In this document: positions 11,533-22,166 of the stretch, piece by piece
Position numbering within the stretch: position 1 is the first letter of the stretch
How the letters are laid out: each line of letters starts with the position of its first letter
Origin: Intoshia linei
Taxonomy: Eukaryota > Orthonectida > Rhopaluridae
Assembly: GCA_001642005.1 (NCBI GenBank)
Contig: LWCA01000367.1
Location: 1 to 30,193, forward strand
Direction: 5' to 3'
DNA length: 30,193 nucleotides
The notes under the pieces: model-generated
The model's database searches: none
What the model was told of the DNA's origin: nothing
What the model saw: the letters and a program-made list of their open reading frames with translations, nothing else
Position numbers and translations under genes: made by a program

Positions 11533-13182
11533 TTCCCAAATTTTATTTCTAGTTAATAATAAATTTTATTTATATATAATATTCTTATACTTAATTATAT
11601 TATTCAAAATTCAAATTTTTTTTAATATTAACACTATGCATGTTATATACTTCATTTGCAACTGAAAAATATAGAAATAATAACAAATTTCAAATGTTAT
11701 CAGTAGTGACTTACCACGTGTAGTGTTAAAACGGCATATATAAGTAATGATCACTGTTTCATTTATTGCAGAATATGAATATTTTAATCCAAAAAACTCT
11801 CGAGTCTTTTATTTTTACATTTTAGTAACATTCTTTTTCCCAATTTGTTATAGATTGTATCTAATTTTTGGATGACATGGACCATGTGATAATAATTAAG
11901 CTAATTAAAAAAAAACAAAAAAAATCAGATTTTATTAATTACTGCACATTATATTATAATGAAATCATGATCATAAATTATTCCATAATCAATGATGAAC
12001 CAAAATCTACATTTCATAAAGTAATAAAGTTTACGTTAAATTTTAAGTATTTTTTAAAAAATACTTAAATATAATTGAAATATATAACTTGTACAATACC
12101 AATTGATAATTCGTAAAAATATTACCGTTTATTGTAATTTATGTTAATTAAAGGTGTACTTTGGTAAATTTGATTTTTCTGATAATTATTTAAGCAAAAA
12201 CAGGTGTATTTGATGCTTTTAAGAAATAAACGTGTCTTCAAAATCATAACAATGACATTTGATTTAAAGTTTAAAATTTTTTAACTTTATTATTTAGTTT
12301 TTTAATAATTAAATAAAGTTGTTGTTTACTTTGAGTAGAATAATATTCTGATAATGCATTCAAATTGAAATTTGTACAAATTCAAACATTCGTTGTAAGA
12401 TAAAATTTGATTTCTAAGAGAACTGTTTACAAAGTCAAATTATAGGGAAAATTCAAAGCGACCAACTATAGAAAGAACTATCTCAGAAAATTCCATAAAA
12501 TGTTTCCATAAAAATGAAATATTCTAAAATTTTAAAGAAATGTATAGTGGAACTTCCACTATTGGCTGATTCAGTTATTTACTCAAAAAACTTTATTTTT
12601 TAGCATCTTACGTCGTGGAACCTCTCTAAATTCTTATGTAACTGTTATTTAAAATAATTAATCTTTTATCAATCTATCAATATACAAAAATTTAAAGTAA
12701 TACCTGAATTTAAGATAATAAACCATTTATTAATTAAATGTATTATGAATTAGAATCATATAATCTACATATAAAATCTACAGATATAATAAGATACATA
12801 TATAAGAATCAAATTTTTAATTATTTTTGCGTTTTCAAAGCTATACTATATTTTTATCGGTCGGCAATTTATAAGATTTTTTTATTACCAAATGGATTTT
12901 TTCTATTATTGGTCGGATTCCGTTATTGGACTGAAATTTAGTGCTCCATTTTAAGCTAAATACTAATACTATAGAATTAAGTAAGAAACACATATAATCT
13001 AATCAAACAAGCCATCTACAACTTCGCTTTACAAAGGGTACGAAATTCAGTACGGAATCATTAGGTGCTCTAAGTACAAACTATAATAAACCTCGGAAAT
13101 ATTACTATGTTACATTAGTGTGGGTACGTGTACATCCAGCCTCCAATACATATGTATAAACACTACTATAGTGATTATATAT
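11533..13182. other. Gene-free region upstream of PreP
   Basis: AT-rich, with only short chance ORFs. On the minus strand a consensus donor GTAAGT lies at about 11715 (after CACTACACGTG). It could end a 5' UTR exon of PreP spliced to the acceptor at 11549, but I found no in-frame ATG that would make it a targeting-peptide exon. The promoter of PreP should lie in this stretch. Confidence 0.4.
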
Positions 13183-13368
13183 TAGGGTGTTAACTTTTGA
13201 CACTTTTTGTTGAATTTGAAAAAGTATTTTACTGAACATTGGAAATGTAATTTAGAACATAAATATCCAAGAAAAAATTCCAAAGTCTGTAATTTATTCC
13301 ACCTGAAAATTTTTAAATCTTTTTAAAAAAACTAACTTTATTTAAATTTATTAATTACAATTATTGAA

Positions 13369-15148
13369 TTTAGACAACAGTTTTAACTCCAATTTTTCAT
13401 CTGTTTTAACTGTTGATCTTATAATTTCCATTTGGACAAGAGCTCGTTCCGATATTTCGTTGGTATAAATTACCTTCATGGGTTTTAACTTTACATTTTA
13501 ATGTCGTAATAGACATTGACTTGCGGTAACATATTTTTTCCATTTAAATAATTCGAAAGTTCATCCCAATCGGCAACTTCGGAATATCTAGTATTAGTTT
13601 TATGATAATTTTCGATATATAAAATAATATTAATAATTACCTACAATTGAATAAGCATTTTATCAAATATGAACAAATAAAATCACATGCCGCGACCATC
13701 TTACGTCTCTCATTCCTAAGAGATATGCTTTAATAGCGTAAATTGCCTTTGTGTTCCATCTTGATTGGATATAGGTCCTGGATATTTTTAATGATATTTT
13801 TGGATTTTTTTTTCAGATGGTTGAGTTAAGTAAGCATTGGTGAGATCATATAACTCCAAATAATCATTTCTCCATATACCTTCAATATTAATGATATTTT
13901 TAATGTTTGTTGTTTCAACATAGTTATCTTTAAGGTTTTCAAAATTTGTTCGAACAAATGCAACAAATGGGAAGTTTATATTTGGACCTTCTGTGTCATT
14001 TTAAATATATATTTAAGAGTATATTTGATAATTAGACCCAGAACGTGAAAGCGGCAGCTTTCATATATAATTGATTCATTTAATGATTTAATTGTAAGCA
14101 TTGCTGTCCCATTTTTCTTTCCTGAATTAACATACGTTGTATCACATATAATCATTTTGATTCTATGTTGAATATTGTACTCTTTAAGTATTTCAATTAT
14201 GGTCTCATGCATAGTTTTACCTTTTATATTTACTAATGTTTTTAGAAAAATACAAAGGGATAATCTTTTATCTATATTACTTGACACACATACAACAAAA
14301 CGCTCCACATATTTATTCAAGTTTTGATAACTTGGGGTCCTTTTTCCGTCAAAATATAGAAATAAATTATTTTTAAATAATGTACAAGTAATGTAACATA
14401 TTTTTAATTTTAGGCTTTATCATATTTAATTATTTAATTTGTGCCTTGAAAATGCAACTTTTAGATGGTACATCTATTTCAGTTCCAATTGAAATTATTT
14501 TCTTGGCTTTACGAACGGAAACATTTGTAGATAATGAGGATTTAGCTAACTTCTCACATTTTATTGATTTATTTGTAGAAACTTTATGGAGAGGATAATA
14601 ATTTTTATCGGAAGAATTGTCTAATATGGTTCTACTTTCGATTCAAAACGGAAATCAAAATTTTTTTGTTGTAATGGTTGTTGAGTTTGTAAATTTGATA
14701 TGCAAAAACTACTAGAACACGCTCCACTTTCTCCATGAGAATCAATTTGCATTTGAAGAAAATTTTCATCTTCGTCAATTTTCATTTTTTTATAGTTTAT
14801 CATTAATATGTTATCCCAATTTTGTTTAAATTTTTGATGATAGTTCGGATTTTTTAGATAGAGCGCATACTTGTTCATTAAATTTTTAAGTTTGACTTTT
14901 ACTAATCCTAATGTAATCGGTCCCAGAGTGCACTTCATCCATAAAGAATATAGTTCTATTGCAGTTTTATCACAGTAATAAGATTTTTGTTGTGAGTTAT
15001 TTTTCATTTCTAAAAAATGATATCTTCCCATTACTTTTTTTATAGTAGGCAATCTTGATAAATTACTAAGCGGTTCATTAACCACTACTCCATAAGGACG
15101 CGTCCACCTCATTCTTTTTTTGAATACTTCATTTTTGGATCTCGACAT
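13369..15148 (-). pseudogene. Broken transposase of family T1 (FDGK / DTT...NSG / CRFH type)
   Basis: Pieces in order on the minus strand: an intact N-terminal ORF (15148-14621); a shifted-frame Lys/Ser-rich stretch to about 14445; a core frame through 14320-13976 with FDGKRTPSY, then CDTTYVNSG and a C-x2-H motif in ESCRFHVLGL; a shifted continuation (GPNINFPF...) to about 13785; fragments with RWNTKAIYAIKAYLLG; and a C-terminal stretch NEISERALVQMEI ending near 13369. This order (W/FDGK, FDTTASNTG-like, CRHH-like, ARW, NDxAER) matches a transposase family I know from insect and cnidarian repeats. The Asp of DGK and of CDTT and the C-x2-H fit an RNase H-fold DDE enzyme. At least three frame changes and several stops break it; a short intron could explain at most one of them. 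Confidence 0.75.
14621..15148 (-). CDS. Intact N-terminal domain ORF of the T1 transposase, 175 residues
   Basis: An uninterrupted frame with ATG about 200 bases inside the right terminus of the element. Residues 30-50 read SRLPTIKKVMGRYHFLEM, then a conserved YYCDKTA...LW...GPI.LGLVK region, a Lys/Asn-rich stretch, and a polar tail with QQ runs. The partial copy at 29792 has about 55% identity to it over some 100 residues by eye. In related transposons this is the N-terminal domain before the catalytic core; its function (DNA or protein binding) is inferred only. It remains open although the downstream catalytic part is shattered. Confidence 0.6.
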   Translation of the reverse strand: MSRSKNEVFKKRMRWTRPYGVVVNEPLSNLSRLPTIKKVMGRYHFLEMKNNSQQKSYYCDKTAIELYSLWMKCTLGPITLGLVKVKLKNLMNKYALYLKNPNYHQKFKQNWDNILMINYKKMKIDEDENFLQMQIDSHGESGACSSSFCISNLQTQQPLQQKNFDFRFESKVEPY

Positions 15149-15615
15149 TTCAATATTATATAATTAATTATAAGATTAATAAATAAATAAAATAGTGTAA
15201 TAAAGTATAGTTCACATTTTTAAAAATAAAATTATCAAGTGTTTTTAATTTCAATGAAATAAATTAAGTTTCACATATTCGTTATCAGTGCATAAAAACA
15301 CACCTATATGCAAATATACTTTTCGATCTTTAAAAAAGTGGACACCCTACTATATATACTACTACAGGCAGTACCAATATCCACGGTGGAAATGTACGTT
15401 TTAATAAACGATAATTTTTATTTGTGTATAATAATTATTTTTAATACAATTGCTACAATTTTGTTTGAAAGTTTGTTTATTATCTGTTTGTTAAATTCAT
15501 CTAACTTTGAAATTTCTCAATCCACAATCAAGATTAGTCACATTCGATGGGAATCTAAACATATCATTTTACATTAAAATCATTAAGAAACTTGTTGGAA
15601 AATGTATAATTGTTT

Positions 15616-15631
15616 TTCAAACAAGTTTGAA
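15616..15631. promoter_or_regulatory. Short perfect inverted repeat upstream of the 225-residue ORF
   Basis: TTCAAAC and GTTTGAA face each other across AA, 31 bases before the ATG at 15663. A homodimeric regulator site or a small hairpin in the 5' UTR are possibilities; chance is not excluded in such DNA. Confidence 0.25.
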
Positions 15632-15662
15632 TCAAGTTAATCTTTGACATTGAATATTATTA

Positions 15663-16340
15663 ATGAAAGAAAAATCAGATATAGACTATATATTACTCGA
15701 CAAGACATATTCCCAGCATGCTATGGTACTACTTTTGGAAAAAAAATTGGAAAACGTCAAATTAATAAATCTAAATCTTTATGAATTGACGATTGATATA
15801 TTCGATCGAATGTTAAAAAATGTCGAAATTAAAGAAATGGTTAAATCTATGACTAACGTTTTGGTAAAAGGAAAGGATAATTTTTTAAAAGACTTGTACG
15901 CTATTGAACATAAAACCTACGATTCAATCTGTACTATATTTGTACTTTATGCATTTAAATTAGCTCATTATAATGATATGATGTATATTATAGATAATAT
16001 GGATAACGCTATGATTGATAAAGTTTGTAATTTTTTATTCAATTTAAATGAACATTTTTTGGATATTGCCACATGTAATGATGTCAAGTTTTTTAAATAC
16101 TTTTTATATTTGGAAGGATCGTCAACTTTATTTTACAGCTTTGAATATTTGCAATCTAGGTTCATTAATTTAGTTGATAAAATTAAAAAACTTCATTCTA
16201 AAACTACAGCGAAAACGTATCCTTATTTTATTCTTTTTTACATAATTTATAAAAGAATGGGACGTGATAATTTTGAATCTTTGTGCGTTAATAGCAAATT
16301 TAATTTACATTATTTGAAAGTTTTTGATAGCTATAAATAG
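15663..16340 (+). CDS. Orphan protein of 225 residues, unknown function
   Basis: I do not recognise this protein. It is a single open frame with ATG at 15663 and TAG at 16340. With stops expected about every 11 codons at this base composition, 225 open codons are very unlikely by chance, so it is a real or recently active gene. The sequence is rich in Lys, Asp, Asn, Ile, Leu, Phe and Tyr and looks all-helical; it begins with a charged segment (no signal peptide) and no segment is a convincing membrane span. The most distinctive parts are KTYDSICTIFVLYAFKLAHY near residue 82 and KTYPYFILFYIIYKRMG near 181. An ATTAAA follows the stop by about 20 bases. It lies between transposon T1 and repeat R1. 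It may be a lineage-specific gene, a transposon accessory protein, or a gene captured from a virus; I cannot choose. Confidence 0.6.
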   Translation: MKEKSDIDYILLDKTYSQHAMVLLLEKKLENVKLINLNLYELTIDIFDRMLKNVEIKEMVKSMTNVLVKGKDNFLKDLYAIEHKTYDSICTIFVLYAFKLAHYNDMMYIIDNMDNAMIDKVCNFLFNLNEHFLDIATCNDVKFFKYFLYLEGSSTLFYSFEYLQSRFINLVDKIKKLHSKTTAKTYPYFILFYIIYKRMGRDNFESLCVNSKFNLHYLKVFDSYK

Positions 16341-16684
16341 TTCTATTATAATATTTTATTATTAAATGTATTTTTATATCTTATGTTGTATAATTTAAAA
16401 CAGGTATATTTAATGGTTAAATTATTGATTTTTCAAACTGAGAAACTTTATGATTCATTTGAATTTCAAATATGATGGAATCTTGTTCAGCGATTGTTAA
16501 ATTATTTCATTAGACTCGAATGTTACCGGAATGATCAGCAACAAATTTAAGGTAGAACTATCCACAAGTTATATTTATCAATTCAATAAACTCTTAGAAC
16601 ACTGTAAAATATATAGAACTAGTTTTACTGATATGTATTTCGTTTCAACAACAACAACAATGTGAATGACTTTAATTTTCTGAA
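16341..16684. other. Gene-free spacer between the orphan ORF and repeat R1
   Basis: About 340 bases with no supported feature. Translation in all frames is broken by stops every few codons, and I see no terminal repeats. Confidence 0.4.
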
Positions 16685-16932
16685 TCCTTACTTATGTAAT
16701 ATGCTTTGCAATATTTGTTTGTGTTACCGTTCATTTCAATAACTACCAGTCTTAGAATTTTATAAAGGCCACATTTCAATTAGTTTTTTCCGGGTGTTAG
16801 TTAGATAAATTTGATCCTCTCAAATTCACATATTACGGGTCAAAAAGCCCAATTGTCTTTTTTTTGAAAATCAAACGAGTTAGAGAATTCAAAAAAATAT
16901 ACACTCTGATACAGATTTTAAAATTATATCTA

Positions 16933-18792
16933 CAGTCAGATCTGTATATATTGAACAACTAATATGGTGAACATTAAAAATTATTTTGTTAACAAAAAAT
17001 CCACTTTATATAGAAGTATAGTGAACAATACAGTAATGAACGGTGAACATTTTTCAAAATGAAGGTAATATTCCATTTTTGTATAATCTGATTGTAATTT
17101 GAATCAATTAATATGATTAGCACTTTATTTTTACATTATATAATGAACGATAAAAAGCGTAAAAATTTGTCAATTGGAGAAAAAATTATTCTCTTTCAAG
17201 ATAAGATCATCCGTAATAGAAGCTTTATTAAAACCTCTAAAATAGATGAAAAACTATTTGAATGGATTGAATTTAAAAGGTTGAAACATTTTATTTTATC
17301 TGACGAAATGATTAAAACAATGGCTTTAAAATTGAAGATTTTAAGGCTTCAAATTGTTGGATTAGTTCTTTCAAAAAACGTCATTGTCTTGTTTCGAAAA
17401 AAATTATTGGTGAAGAGAGGCTTGTTGATCCTACTCTAATTGAAAATTGTAAGAATATTTACATAAAAAAAATTGCTAATTATAACCACAAAAATATTTT
17501 TAATTGTGATGAATCTGGATTGTTTTACAAATGTTCTTCTAACAGAACGGTAACATTATCGAATGTAGATAAAGCATGTGGTAAGTTCAGCAAGGAACGT
17601 ATAACTATACTATTCTGTGTAAGCATGTTAGGCGAGAAGTTAAAATTATTAATTATTGGAAAATCTAAAAACCCTAAAGGTTGTAAAAATTTAGATTTTG
17701 AAAAATTAAATGTTTTCTATAAAAGTAACAAAAAATTGTGGATGAAATTAATAATTTTTGAATCATGGTTCACATTTAAATTTATAAATGAAAAATGAAG
17801 ATCGAAAAATTCTTTTAATTCTAGACAACGCAACTATTCACTTAAAATGTACTCAATATTCGAATGTAAAGTTGTTTTTTCTACCTCCGAATACGACTTA
17901 TAAGATACAACCACTCGATCAAGGGATTATACACTTGTTCAAGGAGCAATAAAAACGCATTATTAACATGATTATACTTATTGAAATAGAAAACCCAGAA
18001 TATGAAGATCTGGATTATCAAAATTTATTAAAAAAATTCAAATTATACAAATGTATTTCGTATTGGCGTATTGTATAGGCCTTTTAAAGGTATTTTCAGA
18101 GACCCTTCGTAGAAATGTATAATAAATTGTTTCAAAAAAGCATTTATAAATTCAAAAATTAGTACATTGGTATATCGAGATGATGCCATAATCGATAACT
18201 AAGCTATAGACAATAACGAATTAGAATCTAACCCGATAAATAGTAACTTAGATGATGATTTTCCAGTATATGATACAACAATAACTACATATGAGGTATT
18301 CCTTCAAAATATTAATCTAGATACCGACAGTGACGTCGAATCGGTTGAATCAAATGACTCTCAGACTCCAATTGAAACGACAATACATACTTACGAAGCT
18401 CTATGTATTTCTAAACAGTTGCAACAATGGTACATTGAAAATTATCCGAATGGAATTAATAATATATTTAAAGTGATAAATGATATAATATCGGAAAAAT
18501 TGTCGAGACAATATAAAATAATTGATTATTTTTCTACATTAAAAAAAAATTTAAAACATTGAATATAATTTTAAAATTTTAATTAAAATTGTTAATTTTA
18601 CTTAGTATTTTCGTGAATATTCGGTTGTATTAATATACTATTTTCAAAAATATTTTGATTCGATCAAACTTTTTTATGACGCTTCAAGTGGAAAAATCAC
18701 CATTTTAAGGATAATAAAAAGTTCACTATAAACTCTATTATGAACATCGATATTTTTTCTATGTTAGTGTTCAATATATACAGTTCTCACTG
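16933..18792 (+). mobile_element. pogo/Tigger-type DNA transposon, 1860 bp, TA target duplication
   Basis: The ends are inverted repeats of 25 bp with 23 matches: the left starts CAGTCAGATCTG and the right, inverted, CAGTGAGAACTG, both going on to TATATATTGAACA. TA flanks each side (16931-16932 and 18793-18794). A GTGAAC motif recurs in the left subterminal region and, inverted, at the right, a possible transposase binding repeat. The element carries one degenerate Tigger-like transposase on the plus strand. Copy A of repeat R1 provides the empty site. Confidence 0.93.
17143..18562 (+). pseudogene. Degenerate Tigger/pogo transposase (CENP-B HTH plus DDE domain)
   Basis: The start MNDKKRKNLSIGEK (ATG 17143, or 17113 in the same frame) is the CENP-B/pogo N-terminal helix-turn-helix. 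A frameshift near 17332 moves to the next frame (DFKASNCWISSFKKRH). The catalytic domain follows: NCDESGLF with the first Asp, then ERITILFCVSM and IGKSKNPKG, a second frameshift near 17790, LLILDNATIH with the second Asp, and LPPNTTYKIQPLDQG with the third. A stop at about 17951 and further stops follow. The acidic C-terminal part ends in SRQYKIIDYFS, the usual end of Tigger proteins, at TGA 18562. All three catalytic Asp codons survive but the frame is broken, so it should be inactive. Confidence 0.88.
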
Positions 18793-18874
18793 TATTATCA
18801 TCAATTTAAATTTAAAAAAATTTATATCTTCAGGGCCAAAACCCAAAATTACCTTATTTTTTTTAATGAAAACT

Positions 18875-19264
18875 TCTATTGATAATCCTAGCAATTTCAG
18901 ACACGTTTTGATTCGCCAAAACTAATTGCGTGATTTTTCGTTTTTCATTATCATTCAATTTTTTTCCTTTATACATACTGTTAAAAATGATGCACTATAA
19001 AAGAAAATTAAATAATTACCTGTTTAATTAAGCTTTAATTTATAATTAATCAAAATTTTGGGACACTTTTTTCCAATACAAAAATGGTATTTAAACTTTA
19101 TTTAGAATTTCATACAAATTAAATCAGCTTTTATGGTAAGTTATTATATAATAGGATGTATAATTATTTTATACACCATTTATAAAAAAACAAATATATT
19201 TAAATGATTTTAATAACTATTTATATAATATTTTATGAATGTCCCAAACTTTTTTCTAGCAGTG
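18875..19264 (-). mobile_element. Truncated Tc1/mariner-like element with transposase start
   Basis: The outer end on the minus strand reads CACTGCTAGAAAAAAGTTTGGGACA style sequence next to a TA at 19265-19266. A second, inner block (about 19055-19085) repeats 'gaaaaaagt' followed by 'gtccc', like the paired inverted/direct repeats of many Tc1 elements. Inside, ATG at 18976 opens about 34 codons with LNDNEKRKITQLVL and VSEIARIINRS, the first helix-turn-helix of a Tc1 transposase. The frame is lost at the R1 repeat boundary near 18874; the rest of the element is missing. Confidence 0.65.
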
Positions 19265-19397
19265 TATGTCGTTTTCGTTATACGTTTATTAATATAATCC
19301 TTTATGCTGCAGAGATCCGAATCAAAGGACAAATTACATAATACATTTTAGGTCTTTTTTATGCTAAATGACGATTCTTGAGCCATTTCTATTACAT

Positions 19398-19699
19398 CTA
19401 ATAGAGATAAATATGTACATTTTTGATCAAATCATTGTCTAATCCAAGTTGGTTGACAGCTGCTTTAGCTCGATTTATTATTACTCCACTACCAACTATA
19501 CCATCAACAATGCATTTGATTTTTGGAAGTTTTTCTACATAATATTTGCTAGCTGTTAATCATGTACCCCATCTAGTTATAATAGGTACGGGGGATAGCC
19601 AATATTATAAAAGAGTTTTAACTGCTTATTTTTTAATGTTAAAAATTTCAGACTGGATATTAATTCATTTATAGTCGAATATTTTTGCCTAATTTTCAT
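19398..19699 (-). pseudogene. hAT-like transposase fragment (TRWGT motif)
   Basis: On the minus strand the frame from ATG 19699 gives a stretch ending in LFYNIGYPP; after a frameshift near 19590 it continues as PVPIITRWGT, a stop where Trp would be expected, then ASKYYVEKLPKIK and GVIINRAKAAV. The P-V-x-TRWGTW-x-x-A...YY pattern occurs in many insect hAT-related transposases. It belongs to a different family from the adjacent element at 19918-21933. No termini were found. Confidence 0.6.
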
Positions 19700-19917
19700 A
19701 TTGCAATTATGATTTCAACTGTTCAGTTATTGATGTATTGTATCTAAATTTTATTGTATAATATATAATGTATAATATTTAATAAATAATAATTATAATT
19801 AAACATTAAATAATAACATAATACAGTTAAATTACTATCTTTCCATTTATAATGGAAGTTATTTGTTTACAATCGATTAAATATTGATTTTTGGGTTTTT
19901 TTATGTTCCCACTAGAG

Positions 19918-21933
19918 CAGTGGTTTTTAACCGGGGTGCAAAATCAATTTTTTGGGGTGCATAGAGCTATTTTCAATTATTTTTAATTACATTAATAAAA
20001 TAATTAGTTAAAAATTAATTAATAATTAATTATTTTTCTAAATGAGTGAAATTACATAATTGATATTTTTATTATCAACAAAAAGATTAAATATAAAACA
20101 TAATTTCATCTTGTTAATTATTATTAAGAATCAGAAAATAGACGAATTAAGTAGTAGCGGAAAACTTTTACATAACAATTGACAATTAATTAACAGTTAA
20201 TAATTAACGTCATTGAATTTATTCACAATCATTTAATAATCAAATTAATTTTGTATTTTCAACTTTTTTAAGGTATACAAATTATGTATTTTAATATATA
20301 AATTATAATACAGTTTTTAACCTTTTCTAAGGATGTCTAAAAGAAGACAATGAAATAACAATTACGTATAATTTGATTTTACCTGTCGTAATGATGCAGA
20401 TGAAACTGAAAAACCTTAGTCCATTTACTTTTCGGTGTTTTATGTAGTAATAGCATAAATCAAAATATCTCCTACGTAATCATAAGAATATAAAACACTC
20501 AAACCTCATTGACAGTGGTGAAGTTATTTCTCGAAAAAGAAGACGTTTCGATATAGGTGGAACAGTTGACAATTTATCATTTTTTTTCAATATAACAAAA
20601 TTGTAGAAGCATAATATCATGTTGCTTACATGTTTTCTAAACAAAAAAAGCATCATACCATCGGAAACGTTGATCAATCCTGTAGTCTTAAAATTGCAGA
20701 ACTTCTACTTGGCGAAAAACAAAAAGGGGAACTTAAATCAATTCTTTAGTTAAAGGATTAAAAATTTAGCAGAAGTTATCGAACTTCAAGTTATGGATGA
20801 ACTTCGAAAAAGCCTAGTAAAATTTCGTTTAAAATTGAACGAATCTACTTATGTGTTCGCAAGATATGTTGTGAATGATAACATTATGGAGGAATATCTG
20901 TTTTGTGCGTCATTAAATAAAACTAAAAGAGAATTGATGCATTCAAAATAAATTATATATTAATACATTAAAATATATATAAATTTTTTTACATAGTCCC
21001 TTGATTTTTCTAGTGGCCCTTTAGGAAATATATTATACATGACTATGATAGCTTTAAATGTGATATTTGGTGAGTATGCTTAATATCTATCCATTTGTGA
21101 CTGAAATTGCATTTGAAATAATTATTACTTTTGTTACAACATAGTTTTGTGAGGCTGGATTATCTATTTTAACAAATTAAAAAAAAGAAAAAAATTAGAT
21201 GTCTGTGCCGGTATGCGAGTGAGCCTATCAAAAATAATGCGAAGATTTAGCTTACTTCTCATTTCAAAGCAACAATAACGATCCCATTAAAATGTATGTA
21301 AATAAATGTGTTTAATTGTTATATAAAAGTTTTTAAACTACTTAATTTGACTATTTTCTGAGTCTTTAACATTATATTTCAATAGTCTATTTTTGATTAA
21401 TAAATTTGGTGGTATGACCAGGGCTACTAGATTTTCCGATATTTTTCAATGGAAAATAGATAAATAGATAATATATCTACTGGATATTGCAGTAGTACTT
21501 ACAAAGCTTTTAGTGGATATGTTAGTTGACACGTTTTCATTTTTATAAAGGTTTGAAGTAACTACAGACGGGGTCGTAGAGAGGGTCATATGTCCCGTGT
21601 CTACAATCATGAGGGCCTACTTTTTTAATTTATTAATAGATATTGATGAAAAATTTCTTAAGTATATCATAATTTCGATAATTAATGCGATTTCCAATTA
21701 TTATTGTTCCATTCCATTCCATTAAATCTAATTACTTAATTAATCACCGCAACGTCGTTACTTACTTTTTTCAAAAATGGTCTTTTAACTCTTGGTTTGC
21801 ATTTAAAAATATATCTAGTCCACATGGTATGTCTTTAAAAATATCAAAATTTAAAAACGATGTGACACCCTAGTGCACAGTCATTAAGATCAATATTTGG
21901 GGTGCATAGGTCAAAAAAGGTTAAGAACCACTG
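19918..21933 (+). mobile_element. hAT transposon, 2016 bp, with perfect 8-bp target duplication
   Basis: The termini are CAGTGGTTYTTAACC inverted repeats (14 of 15 match). The 8 bases CACTAGAG occur on both sides (19910-19917 and 21934-21941), a perfect hAT target duplication, so the limits are secure. A second 'ggggtgcatag' motif lies inside both ends, inverted in effect as a subterminal repeat. The element contains a heavily broken ZBED5-like transposase on the plus strand. Confidence 0.93.
20333..21290 (+). pseudogene. Degenerate ZBED5/SCAND3-like hAT transposase
   Basis: It begins MSKRRQ at ATG 20333, followed by a stop where this family has Trp and by NNNYV...FDFTC, the typical start of ZBED5-type hAT proteins. 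Further pieces in order: HHTIGNVDQSCSLKIAELLLGEKQKG near 20640-20740; ELRKSLVKFRLKLNESTYVFARYVV...MEEYLFCASL near 20800-20920, which covers the first catalytic Asp region (the family has LDEST; here it is LNEST, so Asp is replaced by Asn); and FCEAGLSILTN...MRVSLS near 21147-21240, the C-terminal dimerisation region. The zinc finger and much of the middle are missing or unreadable. Many stops and frameshifts make it inactive. Confidence 0.82.
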
Positions 21934-22166
21934 CACTAGAGTGTTAATATATTTATTTCCATTTAAATCCGTTTCATCCATTACAATAAATATATATATA
22001 TTCATTCATTGGATTAATATGTACGTATTTTTTCTATTTCTTAATTATACAAATTATCCACTCTGCCACGACATGAACGTTCAGATGGCAATGTTTTACC
22101 CATATTATTAGTTTATAGAGTGGAATATCCGCAGATATAAATGCCTCCAAAATTTAATCAGTAAAG

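Larger units (their letters stand above)
13183..15349 (-). mobile_element. 2.17-kb DNA transposon (family T1) with terminal inverted repeats
   Basis: The right end, inverted, starts 'tagggtgtccactttttt' and is matched by the left end 'tagggtgttaacttttgac', both followed about 25 to 40 bases in by 'gaaaagtat'. The flanking 8-mers ttatatat and ctatatat agree at 7 of 8 positions and could be the target duplication. Inside, on the minus strand, are the pieces of one transposase running from 15148 to about 13369. The right terminus agrees with the copy at 29585 at 39 of the first 40 bases. TAGGG ends and an 8-bp duplication are hAT-like, but the transposase is not of the classic hAT type, so I leave the superfamily open. 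Confidence 0.8.
16685..18873. repeat. Interspersed repeat R1, copy B, split by a pogo element
   Basis: The left part (16685-16932) and right part (18793-18873) together align with copy A at 10731-11058, in the same order and orientation. The break falls exactly at a TA dinucleotide, with the pogo element between. The right part stops where a Tc1-like transposase fragment begins at about 18875, so the repeat end or a truncation lies there. Confidence 0.75.

Noticed and set aside
12738-12941. 67-codon plus-strand ORF rich in Tyr, Phe and Ile
   Set aside because: Typical of chance translation of AT-rich DNA; no neighbours, motifs or signals support it.
15308-15577. 89-codon plus-strand ORF upstream of the orphan gene
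   Set aside because: Its first part is the inverted terminus of transposon T1 and the rest is low-complexity hydrophobic sequence; no splice link to 15663 that I could support.
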